Shown: positions 24,705 to 35,200, counted from the first letter of the stretch. The stretch: DNA of 64,000 nucleotides from JAHEKB01 sp049115575 (GCA_049115575.1 JAGDZU010000002.1:434001-498000); one strand, 5' to 3'. Translations and numbers: made by a program. The notes: a model not told the origin generated them from the sequence alone.

Positions 24705-26615
24705 TTGATAAGGTACATCAATCGTATAGGAGTGCTTGTAATTATTGCGTGCTGCATAGGTGCATTGAGCATTTCTTTTAAATCTCAGCAAACGCCTTAT
24801 TCCAAATTGTATTATGAGGCTCTTTCCAACTTTGAAAATGAGTTGTTAGAGTTGTGGATGGAGTCTGAGCATGCCAGCCCTGATGAATTGATAAACGACA
24901 TTATTCCTCAAGCCAGAATGGCTATGAAAAAGGTGGACATCTGGTTGAGGTACTTAGAGCCAACCCTCTATAAAAAGATTAATGCTCCGTTACCCGTGGA
25001 ATGGGAAACCGAGGTATTTGAAAAATGGGAACGACCCTATAAAAGAGTTGGTGGAGGTTTATCTCTGCTTGAGATGTATGTCTTTGGCTCTAAGTCTAAA
25101 GATTCAGTGGTGGCTATGTTGAGTGTGGCAAGAACTGCCATGAACGCATACCACCAAGACAGTATTACCCGCTTTTTAAATACACCTGACCATTTTATAC
25201 TGGCCAACCGTTTGCACTTGCTCAATCTGGCTACTATTTACACTACGGGATTTGAATGCCCCAATAAAGATCTCATTATTCCAGAATTGCTGGAAATGAT
25301 GAGGTATCAGATGGATATTTACGAAGCATTTAATAAGAGCTTTCCAAATCAGGCATACACTCATAATTATATAACCAACTATGGTAGGGCCATTGCTTTC
25401 GTTGAATCTCAGGCGCCTGATCCCTTGCAATTTGACCATTATAAATTCATACACGAATTTGTAAATCCCCTCTTTGCTTTAAATCAGATTCACATAAGAA
25501 AACACAGAGCTATCTCCAAGAGCTTTAATGACTATTCCTTGAATGATGAAGCCACTTCCATTTTTGATAAGACGCTTTACAAAGGCCAGTCTAACAGAGG
25601 TGTTTTTAAGGGATTGAGAAACCTGAACGATCAAAAAACGCTGATTCAAATAGGAGAAAAGCTGTTTCATGATCCCATCATGTCTGCCAACAACAAAAGG
25701 AGCTGCGCTTCTTGCCATAAGGCAGACCAATGCTTTACAGATCAATTAAAGAGCTCTACCCATTTTAATGGAACAGACCCTTTGGAGAGAAATACGCCGA
25801 GTTTAGTAAATGCCTTGGCTAATCATTTGCTGATGCTTGATGGCAGGCATACTACTCCTTTGGAACAAGCCGAAGATGTGGTGCAAAATCCAATGGAGAT
25901 GGGGCATAATCAAGATGAAATCTTTGAGAAGATTTGTGACGTTCCTTATTACCGCAAAGAACTGAGAACGCTGGCTAAAAAAACCATTTACGATGAGTTA
26001 AGCATTAAACATGTTTACTCAGCCATTATTGCTTACTACAGTCAATTCGACGATGCCATATCACCTTTTGATAAGGCTATGAACAATTATGATTATATCT
26101 ATACTTCAGATAGTATTAAAAAGGGTTTTAACCTTTTCATGAGTAAAGCAGAATGTGGCACTTGCCATTTTGCGCCTTACTTTAATGGAGTAAAGCCGCC
26201 CTATATAGGCTCTGAATTTGAGGTATTGGGAACACCTTTTGATTCCACCAATACATCCTTATCTACAGATACAGGGAGAGCAGGACCCCATCCAGTTGCA
26301 GAAATGCATAGCGCATTTAGAACACCTAGTCTTCGAAATCTGGCTTGTACTGCTCCATATATGCACAACGGCACCTATCACAACCTAGATCAGGTAATAG
26401 AGTTTTACAATAAAGGGGGAGGGCAAGGTTTGGGATTTGATGTTCCCAACCAGACTCTAAACTCAGATGAGTTGCATTTAACCCCTGTGGAAATTTCATT
26501 CTTAAAAGCATTCCTAAATAGCTTGAACGAAGAGTTGAATATTCCTGAAAAAGAAGTGATATTGCCAGAAGGTAAAAAAGAACTAAAAATAAGACCTAGC
26601 GGAGGCACTTATTAA
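24705..26615 (+). CDS. Di-heme cytochrome c peroxidase-family protein with N-terminal extension
   Basis: A 636-residue protein with two CXXCH heme sites (CASCHKADQCF at about residue 335 and CGTCHFAPYF at about 483), plus the conserved blocks GEKLFHDPIMSANNKRSC, RNTPSLVNA, QNPMEMGH and FRTPSLRNLACTAPYMHNG seen in MauG/CcpA proteins. It should reduce H2O2 or oxidise a partner in the periplasm. The start is a TTG at 24705 before a signal/anchor segment (GVLVIIACCIGALSI). The 300 residues before the first heme form an all-helical region not found in standard CcpA and resemble imelysin-like helical domains. It overlaps the next gene by one base (TAATG), forming an operon with a mono-heme lipoprotein and a DUF2490 protein. 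Confidence 0.88.
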   Translation: MIRYINRIGVLVIIACCIGALSISFKSQQTPYSKLYYEALSNFENELLELWMESEHASPDELINDIIPQARMAMKKVDIWLRYLEPTLYKKINAPLPVEWETEVFEKWERPYKRVGGGLSLLEMYVFGSKSKDSVVAMLSVARTAMNAYHQDSITRFLNTPDHFILANRLHLLNLATIYTTGFECPNKDLIIPELLEMMRYQMDIYEAFNKSFPNQAYTHNYITNYGRAIAFVESQAPDPLQFDHYKFIHEFVNPLFALNQIHIRKHRAISKSFNDYSLNDEATSIFDKTLYKGQSNRGVFKGLRNLNDQKTLIQIGEKLFHDPIMSANNKRSCASCHKADQCFTDQLKSSTHFNGTDPLERNTPSLVNALANHLLMLDGRHTTPLEQAEDVVQNPMEMGHNQDEIFEKICDVPYYRKELRTLAKKTIYDELSIKHVYSAIIAYYSQFDDAISPFDKAMNNYDYIYTSDSIKKGFNLFMSKAECGTCHFAPYFNGVKPPYIGSEFEVLGTPFDSTNTSLSTDTGRAGPHPVAEMHSAFRTPSLRNLACTAPYMHNGTYHNLDQVIEFYNKGGGQGLGFDVPNQTLNSDELHLTPVEISFLKAFLNSLNEELNIPEKEVILPEGKKELKIRPSGGTY

Positions 26616-26965
26616 TGAAAAAGCTAAACATTATATTCATAATAACGTTTACTATACTGCTGGTACAGTGCAAGAGCAATTATGTGCCCGAATATATATG
26701 GCCTGATTATTTGGCCGACTGGGAAGTGGAAGACCACAAAGACATGGCGGCAGATGGCTTTGAGCTATACAAAAAGTATTGTGGCGAATGCCATGGCATT
26801 ACCCATAAAGGCAAGGATGATATGCCCAACTTTACCAAAGACGAAATTGATGCCTATAACGACGCTTACGAACTTGGTGACCCAACCAATCACGCCGTTA
26901 TTTATGAACTCACAGAAAAGGATGTAGAATACATTTTTCTCTTCCTAGAATTCCGTAAGAAATAA
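26615..26965 (+). CDS. Small mono-heme cytochrome c-like lipoprotein
   Basis: A 116-residue protein with signal sequence and lipobox (LLVQC). One heme-binding motif, CGECHGITH, occurs in the middle, with KGKDDMPNFTKDEIDAY after it. It is probably an electron donor or acceptor for the di-heme protein encoded directly upstream. Start and stop overlap both neighbours by one base (TAATG), so the three genes are translationally coupled. Confidence 0.8.
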   Translation: MKKLNIIFIITFTILLVQCKSNYVPEYIWPDYLADWEVEDHKDMAADGFELYKKYCGECHGITHKGKDDMPNFTKDEIDAYNDAYELGDPTNHAVIYELTEKDVEYIFLFLEFRKK

Positions 26966-27669
26966 TGAAAAACATATTTTTAATTATACTCATGCTAATG
27001 GGCGTGCAACTGTTTGCGCAAAAACAAGTAGATAAACAAGACCTGCTATGGGTACGTTATGATTTTCAATTAAAAACTAAGCAATTCAAATTGCAGCAAG
27101 AGATAGAAGAAAGAGTGTATACTAATCTCAGGCCGCATCAATTGCTTATAAGAACGAGTATTCACAAGAAACTCAATCCATTTTTATCGGGAAATATTGG
27201 TTTTTGCTATTTTGAGCAAACAGTTCCTCAGGATCCCGACACTTCATTAATTGTAATGAGGCAAGAATTACGGCCTCATTTCACATTGAGCATGAAAAAT
27301 TCCATGACCGAAAAGTGGTCTTTTGAACAACGTTTGATGAATGAATTGAGATTCTTTGAAGAGGGGAATAATACCTTCCCTTATGGAAATTTCAGGGTGA
27401 GGTACCAAGCTCAGACCAATCATCAAATCAAAGACAAATGGAGGTTAACCGTTTTTGATGAGGTCATGTTCAACCTTGGAAATGATGTGGTATTTAACAG
27501 CTTTGACCAGAACAGATTAGGCGCCTTTGTTCGCTATAGCCCAAATAAAGTTTGGTCTTTAGATCTGGGTTATTTCAATTGGTATCAGCAATTAACTACA
27601 GGAAGTGATTATGTGAGCAGAAACATCCTTAGGTTTACCGTACATCACACATTGCTGTCGAAAAGCTAA
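26965..27669 (+). CDS. DUF2490 family outer-membrane protein
   Basis: A 234-residue protein with signal peptide (MKNIFLIILMLMGVQLFAQ). WVRYDFQLKTKQFKLQQEIEER, RPHQLLIRTSIHKKL, LRPHFTLSMKN and FEQRLMNELRFF follow the repeated amphipathic-strand pattern of DUF2490 beta-barrels. The role of the family is unknown; the operon with two c-type cytochromes suggests an envelope redox or transport function. Confidence 0.8.
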   Translation: MKNIFLIILMLMGVQLFAQKQVDKQDLLWVRYDFQLKTKQFKLQQEIEERVYTNLRPHQLLIRTSIHKKLNPFLSGNIGFCYFEQTVPQDPDTSLIVMRQELRPHFTLSMKNSMTEKWSFEQRLMNELRFFEEGNNTFPYGNFRVRYQAQTNHQIKDKWRLTVFDEVMFNLGNDVVFNSFDQNRLGAFVRYSPNKVWSLDLGYFNWYQQLTTGSDYVSRNILRFTVHHTLLSKS

Positions 27670-27670
27670 T

Positions 27671-27853
27671 TTAAGATCTTAGGCTGTTTAGCCCGAACGC
27701 TATTATTCCTAGAACTATTGCAATAGAAGCAATCCAACGGTCCCCTGGAATTCTAGGCCAATGTAAGATCTTAAAAAGCACAGCTACGATAAAAACAACT
27801 ATGCCCAGTATCATTAAGCTTACTGCTAAAATCTGAAGGTCTTTCTTAGACAT
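27671..27853 (-). CDS. Small two-TM protein with GldL-like FKILHWP motif
   Basis: A 60-residue protein: two membrane segments (about 8-28 and 40-57) joined by a loop with FKILHWPRIPGD. The K-I-x-H-W-P motif after the first helix is the same as that of the T9SS/gliding motor protein GldL, which also has an N-terminal two-helix membrane part. Here only that part is present. It ends 2 bp from the convergent DUF2490 stop and starts 1 bp after the symporter gene's stop, so it is co-transcribed with the symporter. Confidence 0.65.
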   Translation of the reverse strand: MSKKDLQILAVSLMILGIVVFIVAVLFKILHWPRIPGDRWIASIAIVLGIIAFGLNSLRS

Positions 27854-27854
27854 A

Positions 27855-28715
27855 CTACTCTTCAGCAGTACTTCTATTTCCCATCCAAATAACTGCAGCT
27901 CCTGTTACAAACATGATTAAGCTATAAACCGCAGGTGCTATGGCATATGAAGAACTGTCTAATAACACCACCGCAATAGTGATAGCCAATGTTCCATTCT
28001 GTATGCCTGATTCTATAGAAATAGAACGCATTTGTCTCAAAGGAAGTTTAGCCCACTTAGCCGTGAAATAACCAGCCGCCATAGTGAGTATATTCAAAAC
28101 CAATGCAGCATGACCGGCTTGCTCAAAATAGGAAATGAAATTGTCTTTTTCTTTGAGAATGATTCCTAAAATCACCAATGCCAAAACGAATCCTGAAGCT
28201 ACTCTTACAGGCTTAGCCATTCGTTTAGCAAAATCATCTCTTTTGTCTTTAATCACCATACCAATGCTGATTGGAATAACAACTATTATGAGTATTTGAG
28301 CTATGGTTTCCAAAACGTTTAGTTGAATCATTTGCCCTTCTTCTACAAAGTGTATAAGTGAGAAATTGATGATGAACGGTATGGTAATAATCGTAATTAA
28401 ACTACTCATGGCCGTAAGAGTAACCGACAAGGCCAAATCCGCTTTGGCCAAATGAGATATAAGATTGGAAGTAGGTCCTCCAGGGCACGCTGCCAATATC
28501 ATTATACCTATGGCTATTTCTGGTGGCACATCTAAAACAGAAACCAATCCAAAACCAATTAATGGTAGAAGTACGATCTGATTAATGATTCCAATAAGTA
28601 TGGCTTTGGGGTAAAGAAGTACTCTCTTAAAATCAGCTAAGGTGAGCGACAAACCCATCCCCAGCATAATAATTACGAGGGATGCAGCTAGAATAATGGT
28701 AGATAAATTGTCCAT
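27855..28715 (-). CDS. Bile acid:sodium symporter family (BASS) transporter
   Basis: A 286-residue integral membrane protein with about nine hydrophobic segments. MILAACPGGPTSNLISHLAKADLALSVTLTAMSSL is the hallmark BASS segment (GGxxSN), and IESGIQNGTLAI matches the second crossover region. Family members take up organic anions with sodium. The start is at 28715, with a TATATTTG element 18 nt upstream. Confidence 0.92.
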   Translation of the reverse strand: MDNLSTIILAASLVIIMLGMGLSLTLADFKRVLLYPKAILIGIINQIVLLPLIGFGLVSVLDVPPEIAIGIMILAACPGGPTSNLISHLAKADLALSVTLTAMSSLITIITIPFIINFSLIHFVEEGQMIQLNVLETIAQILIIVVIPISIGMVIKDKRDDFAKRMAKPVRVASGFVLALVILGIILKEKDNFISYFEQAGHAALVLNILTMAAGYFTAKWAKLPLRQMRSISIESGIQNGTLAITIAVVLLDSSSYAIAPAVYSLIMFVTGAAVIWMGNRSTAEE

Positions 28716-28733
28716 GGGTCAGATATGTAGTGA

Positions 28734-28741
28734 CAAATATA
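28734..28741 (-). promoter_or_regulatory. -7 promoter element of the BASS transporter gene
   Basis: TATATTTG on the minus strand, a full match to TAnnTTTG, 18 nt before the ATG at 28715. Confidence 0.5.
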
Positions 28742-28779
28742 GAAAAGAGTTTGGGCTTCGGTTTTGAAAGATTGGCAAC

Positions 28780-28809
28780 AAAAAAGCCCTCTATTGCTAA
28801 AGGGCTTTC
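28780..28809 (-). terminator. Terminator after the first S74/T9SS cassette
   Basis: On the minus strand AAAGCCCT pairs with AGGGCTTT around a nine-base loop, followed by a T-run. It ends the operon of 29326-31500 and 28830-29324. A near copy lies at 31681-31710. Confidence 0.85.
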
Positions 28810-28829
28810 TGAGTTAATTGGTTAGCTTA

Positions 28830-29324
28830 TTAAACTTTTACAAATCTAATTCGCTGATTAAAGTTCTGATTGGCTGATTTGAGTACCAAGGTATAAGTTG
28901 ATGCTGCTAATGAGCTTACATCTATGGTACTTCCATCAGATGCTATGTTTCCGCTAAACACCAGCTTGCCATGAACATCCAATATCTGATAGTCCAAATT
29001 GTCTATCCCTTGTGTGTGTAAATCACTTCTGAGTTGAAGTATATTCACCGTTGGGTTAGGAAAGACAATGGCCTTTACCGTATTGGTATATAAATCTAAA
29101 ATACCTACAAACTCTTCTGGTCCAGCTTGCTGGAATCCCTGAGTGAGTTTGGTTGCAGGTATAATTTGAGAAGCGGTAGCCTCTTGGCCTACAGTATAAC
29201 TAATACCGCCACTGCCTGTCTGCACGGCTTCGCCTGCGCTGCCTATGACTTGTCTTTCTATAGACTGGCCATAAGACCATAATCCAAGAGAACAAACCAT
29301 AAGAGTTAATATTAACTTCTTCAT
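28830..29324 (-). CDS. T9SS type A sorting-domain protein, copy 1
   Basis: About 164 residues (MKKLILTLMVCSLGLWSYGQ signal peptide; an alternative ATG lies 9 bp upstream at 29333). The mature part opens with a Ser/Gly-rich stretch (QVIGSAGEAVQTGSGGISYTVGQEA) and ends in a T9SS sorting domain (VFPNPTVNILQLRSD ... STYTLVLKSANQNFNQRIRFVKV). It differs from the copy at 31732-32226 at only a few positions. It is co-transcribed with the large S74 protein upstream; the pair may form a surface structure. Confidence 0.85.
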   Translation of the reverse strand: MKKLILTLMVCSLGLWSYGQSIERQVIGSAGEAVQTGSGGISYTVGQEATASQIIPATKLTQGFQQAGPEEFVGILDLYTNTVKAIVFPNPTVNILQLRSDLHTQGIDNLDYQILDVHGKLVFSGNIASDGSTIDVSSLAASTYTLVLKSANQNFNQRIRFVKV

Positions 29325-29325
29325 A

Positions 29326-31500
29326 TTATTCATTATTTGAAGATTCGTTTGCAGCTTCCAAGGCAGCTATTTTAGCCTGTAATTCTTCTATCATAGCTTG
29401 CTGCTCTTGTATTGCTTTAGTTAAATGAGGCACCAGACCAGCATAGTTCACTGCAGTGAATTCCACTTCTGATTTCCCGGCTTCAGGCACGTTCATTCCG
29501 CTCATTTCTAAATCTTCTTGCTCTTCAGCTGACAATTCTGGTTGAACTGCCTGAGTAGTTAATTCAGGAAAAACATCTGCTAATTCATTAGCTAAGAATC
29601 CTGTTTGCTCTCCTTCTGGCAGGTTCATATGGCTGAACCTATCAGTGTCATAATTATAATCATATACGCTTAGATCCATCAATAAACTCAAAGAGCTCTC
29701 TCGTTCTTCAATATTGCTTTTGAGTTTTGCATCTGATGGCAAATAACTTCCACTGGTGTATACATTTCCAGCAAAATAACCAGCATACTCTGTTGAGGCA
29801 GATCCACTTTGAATAGCATATAATGCATAGGTAGTTGATGTTGATGTATTATTTCTAAAACCATATGCATAAACGCCGTAAGTTGGTGAAGTGCTACCAG
29901 CATCCTCATAGTTTCTTCCTCTACCCATGAGACCATATACTGTTCCAGCTGTTCCACTTTTATAGGCATCAAAATAACCTCCATACGTAGAGGCACTTGC
30001 AGTATAAGTATTGTCTAAATCATAATACATACCGTATGTGGTTCCACTTTCCGTGTGATTATGATCAACCCATATTCCTCTATCAAATTCTCCCGGAGTT
30101 ATATCAACAAAATAAAGGGTAGAAACCGCAGGGTCTCCCATTTGAATATTTCCATATTGACCGTTGGTAAACAGCACATCATTCAAGCTTATATCCACAT
30201 CTCCTCCATCTCCAATATCTACGGCATCTTGAGTGCTTTCTGTAAGTGTTAATAGTGATTCATTTCCTGCCACTATTCTTACATTGTCGTCCATGAAATC
30301 AAATCGAGTATCATTATCACCAGCATGGGTCATCCCCGCACTCACACCAAAAGTTCCATCAATTTCAACGTTGAATCCGGGGTTGTATGTACCAAATCCT
30401 ATGTTTCCAGATCTCAAAATGGTCATGGCTGTATCTGTCCCTGCTCCAGGCGAATTACAACCACCTTCTAATATTAATTTATTAGTGGATCCGTTATAAT
30501 TAAACTGCATTCCACATAAAGGATAGCTGGTATAATCCACTCCTTCAGTAAATCTGAGTATCCCAGAATTTACCCCATTAGGAGTTGCTCCAGCACTTCC
30601 TATGGTCAATATTGCTGAATCAGAAGCCACGACGAGCTCTGATAATGGAGCTGTTGTTCCAATTCCAACAAACTCATCGTAGGTAAGACCAGGAGTTACT
30701 TTTTGCCAGTAGTTGATGTCATCCTTGTCTACAGCTCCCCCTCCATTATTAAGGGTCAGTTGAGTGGCTGTGCTTCCTAATACTTGTATCTCGTTGCTTG
30801 AATTGTTGTCGTTATCTGCAATATTCACTGTGCCTCCGCCATCACTTAGAGTAACGTTATTACCCGTCTTGCTTAGAGTCTGTAGCTCATTGTTGGTGCT
30901 GTTGTCATTGTCTGCAATGGAAACTGTTCCTCCGCCATCGCTAAGAGTTACATTATTTCCTGATTTGCTCAAAGTTTGAAGCTCATTGCTTGCATCGTCG
31001 TCATCTAAGGTTACATCACCGCCTCCATCAGATAGACTAATTGTGGAACCAGACTTGCTAAGATCTTGAATCTCATTTGCATTGTCGTTGTCTGAATTAG
31101 TAACAGTGTTGGCATGCATAGCATAAGGTACAGCAACCAATTGTTGCGTACTCATGTCTGCATAGGAACTTCCTCCGTCAACGTCCATTTCAATTTTTAA
31201 GAAATTTGCTTCTCCTGCCCAATCTACATTAGTCATGGATCCACTAACTAGAGTTCCATCTCCAATGGTCAAATCAACCAATCCATATTGGTTAGTTGTG
31301 GCCGATTGAGTCTCAACATACATGGCAGTACCAGTGGCATTGCCTTCTAGTACACTGAACCTAAAACTTACGGTTGAATTTTGTAAAATATTACCATCCG
31401 CAGCACGTACGACTGCCTGATAATTAAATGAATTTGGGGTTTGGGCTAAAGTTAACAATCCAATTGCTACCAATGCCAGGGATAAAAGAGTTCTTCTCAT
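29326..31500 (-). CDS. Secreted repeat protein with S74-type (tail-fibre) chaperone end, copy 1
   Basis: About 724 residues from the ATG at 31500 (MRRTLLSLALVAIGLLTLAQ signal peptide). The N-terminal part (QTPNSFNYQAVVRAADGNIL) is typical of Bacteroidetes secreted tail-fibre-like proteins. Residues about 150-250 hold roughly four repeats of an LSDGGG-type unit (SKSGNNVTLSDGGGTVSIADNDN). A middle glycine/tyrosine-rich region is followed by the S74 peptidase/chaperone domain (PSDAKLKSNIEERE ... GFLANELADVFPELTTQ) and a coiled coil (EEQQAMIEELQAKIAALEAA). In phage tail fibres S74 domains trimerise the shaft and are cleaved off. Its stop overlaps the start codon region of the following T9SS gene. 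Confidence 0.85.
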   Translation of the reverse strand: MRRTLLSLALVAIGLLTLAQTPNSFNYQAVVRAADGNILQNSTVSFRFSVLEGNATGTAMYVETQSATTNQYGLVDLTIGDGTLVSGSMTNVDWAGEANFLKIEMDVDGGSSYADMSTQQLVAVPYAMHANTVTNSDNDNANEIQDLSKSGSTISLSDGGGDVTLDDDDASNELQTLSKSGNNVTLSDGGGTVSIADNDNSTNNELQTLSKTGNNVTLSDGGGTVNIADNDNNSSNEIQVLGSTATQLTLNNGGGAVDKDDINYWQKVTPGLTYDEFVGIGTTAPLSELVVASDSAILTIGSAGATPNGVNSGILRFTEGVDYTSYPLCGMQFNYNGSTNKLILEGGCNSPGAGTDTAMTILRSGNIGFGTYNPGFNVEIDGTFGVSAGMTHAGDNDTRFDFMDDNVRIVAGNESLLTLTESTQDAVDIGDGGDVDISLNDVLFTNGQYGNIQMGDPAVSTLYFVDITPGEFDRGIWVDHNHTESGTTYGMYYDLDNTYTASASTYGGYFDAYKSGTAGTVYGLMGRGRNYEDAGSTSPTYGVYAYGFRNNTSTSTTYALYAIQSGSASTEYAGYFAGNVYTSGSYLPSDAKLKSNIEERESSLSLLMDLSVYDYNYDTDRFSHMNLPEGEQTGFLANELADVFPELTTQAVQPELSAEEQEDLEMSGMNVPEAGKSEVEFTAVNYAGLVPHLTKAIQEQQAMIEELQAKIAALEAANESSNNE

Positions 31501-31680
31501 AATACTATTAGTTAGGGTGGCCAATAATTATCATAAGAAGAGCATAAATTTAGTTACAATAATGGTATATCCAATAAAACCGCGTCATATAAACGCATTC
31601 TTAACATTGAATTAATGTTGATGAGAGGGGTTTGAGGGTTGATGGGTCGAAGGGGCGTTGGGTTTTGAAAGTATGGCAAC

Positions 31681-31710
31681 AAAAAAGCCCCCTATGACTA
31701 GGAGGCTTTC
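31681..31710 (-). terminator. Terminator after the second S74/T9SS cassette
   Basis: On the minus strand AAAGCCTCCT pairs with AGGGGGCTTT with one bulge, followed by a T-run. Homologous to the terminator at 28780-28809, consistent with cassette duplication. Confidence 0.75.
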
Positions 31711-31731
31711 TTGAGTTAATTGGTTAGCTTA

Positions 31732-32226
31732 TTAAACTTTTACAAATCTAATTCGCTGATTGAAGTTCTGATTGGCTGATTTGAGTACCAAGGTATAAGT
31801 AGATGCAGCTAATGAGCTTACATCTATGGTACTTCCATCGGATGCTATGTTTCCGCTAAACACCAGCTTGCCATGAACATCCAATATCTGATAGTCCAAA
31901 TGGTCTATGCCTTGTGTGTGTAAATCACTTCTTAATTGAAGTATGTTCACCGTTGGGTTAGGAAAGACAATGGCCTTTACTGTACTGGTATACAAATCTA
32001 TAATACCTACAAACTCTTCGGGGCCAGCTTGCTGGAACCCTTGGGTGAGTTTGGTAGCAGGTATAATTTGAGAAGCTGTTGCCTCTTGACCTACGGTATA
32101 ACTAATACCGCCACTGCCCGTTTGCACGGCTTCGCCTGCGCTGCCTATCACTTGTCTTTCTATGGACTGGCCATAAGACCAAAGCCCCATACAACAAGCA
32201 ATAAGTGTTATGATTAACTTCTTCAT
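31732..32226 (-). CDS. T9SS type A sorting-domain protein, copy 2
   Basis: Near-identical paralogue of the protein at 28830-29324: same length, same signal peptide, same sorting domain, with a few substitutions (for example ACCMGLWSYGQ, FVGIIDLYTST, GIDHLDYQIL). Follows its own S74 protein in the same overlapping arrangement. Confidence 0.85.
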   Translation of the reverse strand: MKKLIITLIACCMGLWSYGQSIERQVIGSAGEAVQTGSGGISYTVGQEATASQIIPATKLTQGFQQAGPEEFVGIIDLYTSTVKAIVFPNPTVNILQLRSDLHTQGIDHLDYQILDVHGKLVFSGNIASDGSTIDVSSLAASTYTLVLKSANQNFNQRIRFVKV

Positions 32227-32227
32227 A

Positions 32228-35200
32228 TTATTCATTATTTGAAGATTCGTTTGCAGCTTCTAATGCATCTATACGAGCTTGCATTAGCTCAATAAGAGCC
32301 TGTTGTTGCTCTATCATGTCTTGCTGCTCTTGTATTGCTTTAGTTAAGTGAGGTACAAGACCTGCATAATTAACAGCAGTAAAGTCAATTCCTTCTCTGG
32401 CCGCATCTTTTACCTCTTTACCATCATCTTCTAACATTTTAATCTCATCTTCAGTAAGAGCGGGTTGGTGCGCTTGAGCAGTTAGTTCTGGGAATACATC
32501 TGCTAACTCATGTGCTAGGAACCCAGCTTGAGTGCCTTCAGGTAAATTCATATGCTCATAAGTGTCTGTATCATATTCGTACTCCATTACTTTCAAATTT
32601 CTAATTCTATCTAAAGAAGTCATGTCTGAATTAATATTGGTCTTGAGTTTGGCATCTGAAGGATTGTATGCACCAGAGGTATACACATTTCCAACAAAGT
32701 AACCTCCCCATTCTATGTCTCCACTGCCCCCTTGCAGTGCATATACACCATATGTATACGCAGTACCTGCTGAACTTGAATGATAACCATATGCATATAT
32801 ACCATAAGCGTATCTACCCCCTGTTCCAGTTGTGTAATTCCAACCATTTGCTGAAACCCCATAACTTCTACCATTATTTACACCTGACCTCTGTCCTATA
32901 AAGTACCCCCCATAATTATAACCAGTAGTGGTTGTAGACGGATTATAAGCTTCTCCATAAAAACCATAGGTATATCCTACGGAACTAACATTGGTGCGGT
33001 GCCCATATGTAGATGAAGTACTTGTACCTGTTCTATCAATGTCATAATATGCTCCGTAAATTGTTCCACCACTGCTATGATTAAAGTCCATATAATCTCC
33101 ATAGGTTGCGCTTGTGCCATTACCACTTCTGTTTACCTCGGTATAACTAGCAAAAGTTGTATGAGAAGAAGCTGGAGAAACGTCTAGCTCATTATAAATT
33201 CCATAAGTGCTATAGCCAGATGATGTAGGTCCTGTGGTTGTATAATTATAAAGACCGTATGTCATACCTCTACTTGCACTTGTCCTTCTGGTTCTATTAT
33301 GCGTTCCATAAAGCTCAGCAACAACAGAAGATGATCTGAATATATCACTAAAATTAGCTGTTGCTGGGTCTGGATTGGCACCAGTCACATCTATATCGTC
33401 ATATTCACCATATACCGATCCATCTACACCTGTATGATTAATATCTTGGTAATCACCGTATACCGCTCCGCTTCCTGAATCCGAACGGATTATAGTTAAA
33501 TGGTTGCCCCACACTGGTCCTGAAGCTGCATCATCAGGGTTAGATTGTATCTCAACTTTGTCTCCATAGGTATAAGAACTTCCTCCAGTTGGATTATTAT
33601 GTATAGTTGTCCAATCACCATACATCCAGCCATTGTTTGAATTGTCTGCCGAATTTGATGAAGATATTTTTCTTTTTAAGAACATTCTTGACCCAACCAT
33701 ATTAGAGAAGTTGCCTGAACCTCGATGTACTAGATCCAAATACTCACCATAAACAGGATCTGGATTATCACCAGTTATGTCCATGTCTAAATAAATACCT
33801 CTATTCTCACCATCATTACCACTGTGATTGTGATCAATATCTAAGGCTCTTGTGTATCCAAATCCCGAATCTGAGCGGTTAACATCAATGTGCGTACCAA
33901 TGGTTAAAGCACTTGAAGCATCATCTGGGGAAGAATTTACATTTGAATAGGAGCCATAAGCACCCCCAGATGAACTTACTGGGCTAAAAGTTGCATTACT
34001 ATATGAACCATATATGGTTCCAACTCCTCCTCCAACTCTAGAGGCAGTATTAAAAGATCCGTAGATAGGATAAGTGTTTTCTGAATTTCCAATATAGGCT
34101 TGATTATACGAGCCGTAAAGAAATCCTCGCGTTGCACCGCTTGATACATAGTTATAGGTACCATAAGCCGCTCCATTTCCGGAATCTGATCTGGAAACAG
34201 TATTGTAAATCCCGTATGTTCTTTGTGGTGAAGCATTGTCTGGGCTTGAAACCACTTGATTAAGCATACCGGCAGTAATACTATTACTAGTTTCTGGATG
34301 AAAAGCTGTGTAGTTAGTTATACCAAATGCATTACCTACATTTTCTGAATTTCTAGACAATGTATTATGTAAACTGTAAATCGTTCCATTGGTATCCGCA
34401 GAATTGTAAACCTTGAGTGAATTTGGTATTGAATCCGGTGAAAGTATATCCATCATCCATCCACGATTGGGTGTTGATGTTCCAAGGCCAACTGCACGCT
34501 CCATGCGGTACAAATCATTATTATCTTTTAAGGTCCAGTGACCAAAATCATTTACAGCAATTTTATCATTGCTTAATGTGAGCCCAATACTGTCATTGGC
34601 AAAAGTGAGGTCTTGTATCTCATTTGTTTCATCGTTATCATCATCAGCTATATTCACACTGCCTCCTCCGTCTGATAATGTAACCACATTACCAGATTTA
34701 CTTATTGTTTGAAGTTCATTGCTGGAGTTGTTATCATTATCTGCAATGTTTACTGTTCCTCCACCGTCTGATAAGCTCACATTGTTTCCTGTTTTACTTA
34801 AAGTCTGAAACTCATTGCTTGCATCATTGTCATTATCTGCTATGGATACTGTTCCTCCTCCATCAGATAAAGTTAAATCTACTCCGGAAACAGAAATGGT
34901 CTGTAGCTCATTAGTGGCATCATCGTCGTCTAAACTTACGCTTCCTCCTCCATCAGACAGGCTGATAGTTGAACCAGACTTAGTCAAATCTTGAAGCTCA
35001 TTGCTGGCATCATCATCATCTAAAGTCACATCACCTCCTCCATCGGATAAGCTTATGGTTGCTCCTGATTTGCTAATGTCTTGATACTCGTTTGTAGTAT
35101 CATTATCTGAATGAGTAACTGTTGCAGCATGCATGGCATAGGGAACAGCAACTAATTGTTGAGTGCTCATATCTGTAAAGGAGCTTCCTCCGTTAACGTC

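Larger units (their letters stand above)
28776..31525 (-). repeat. Tandem cassette duplication, copy 1
   Basis: Start of S74 gene, T9SS gene and terminator recur in the same order and strand at 31676-35540. The conserved parts are the S74 protein's first 140 residues, LSDGGG repeats, S74 C-terminus, the entire T9SS protein, and flanking terminator. Confidence 0.8.

Noticed and set aside
30700..31090. Regular short repeats suggesting a CRISPR array
   Set aside because: The repeats are in frame, 75-100 bp apart and encode LSDGGG protein units inside a long ORF; no unique spacers of CRISPR type and no cas genes.
34560..35100. A second set of regular repeats suggesting a CRISPR array
   Set aside because: Same coding LSDGGG repeats in the paralogue.
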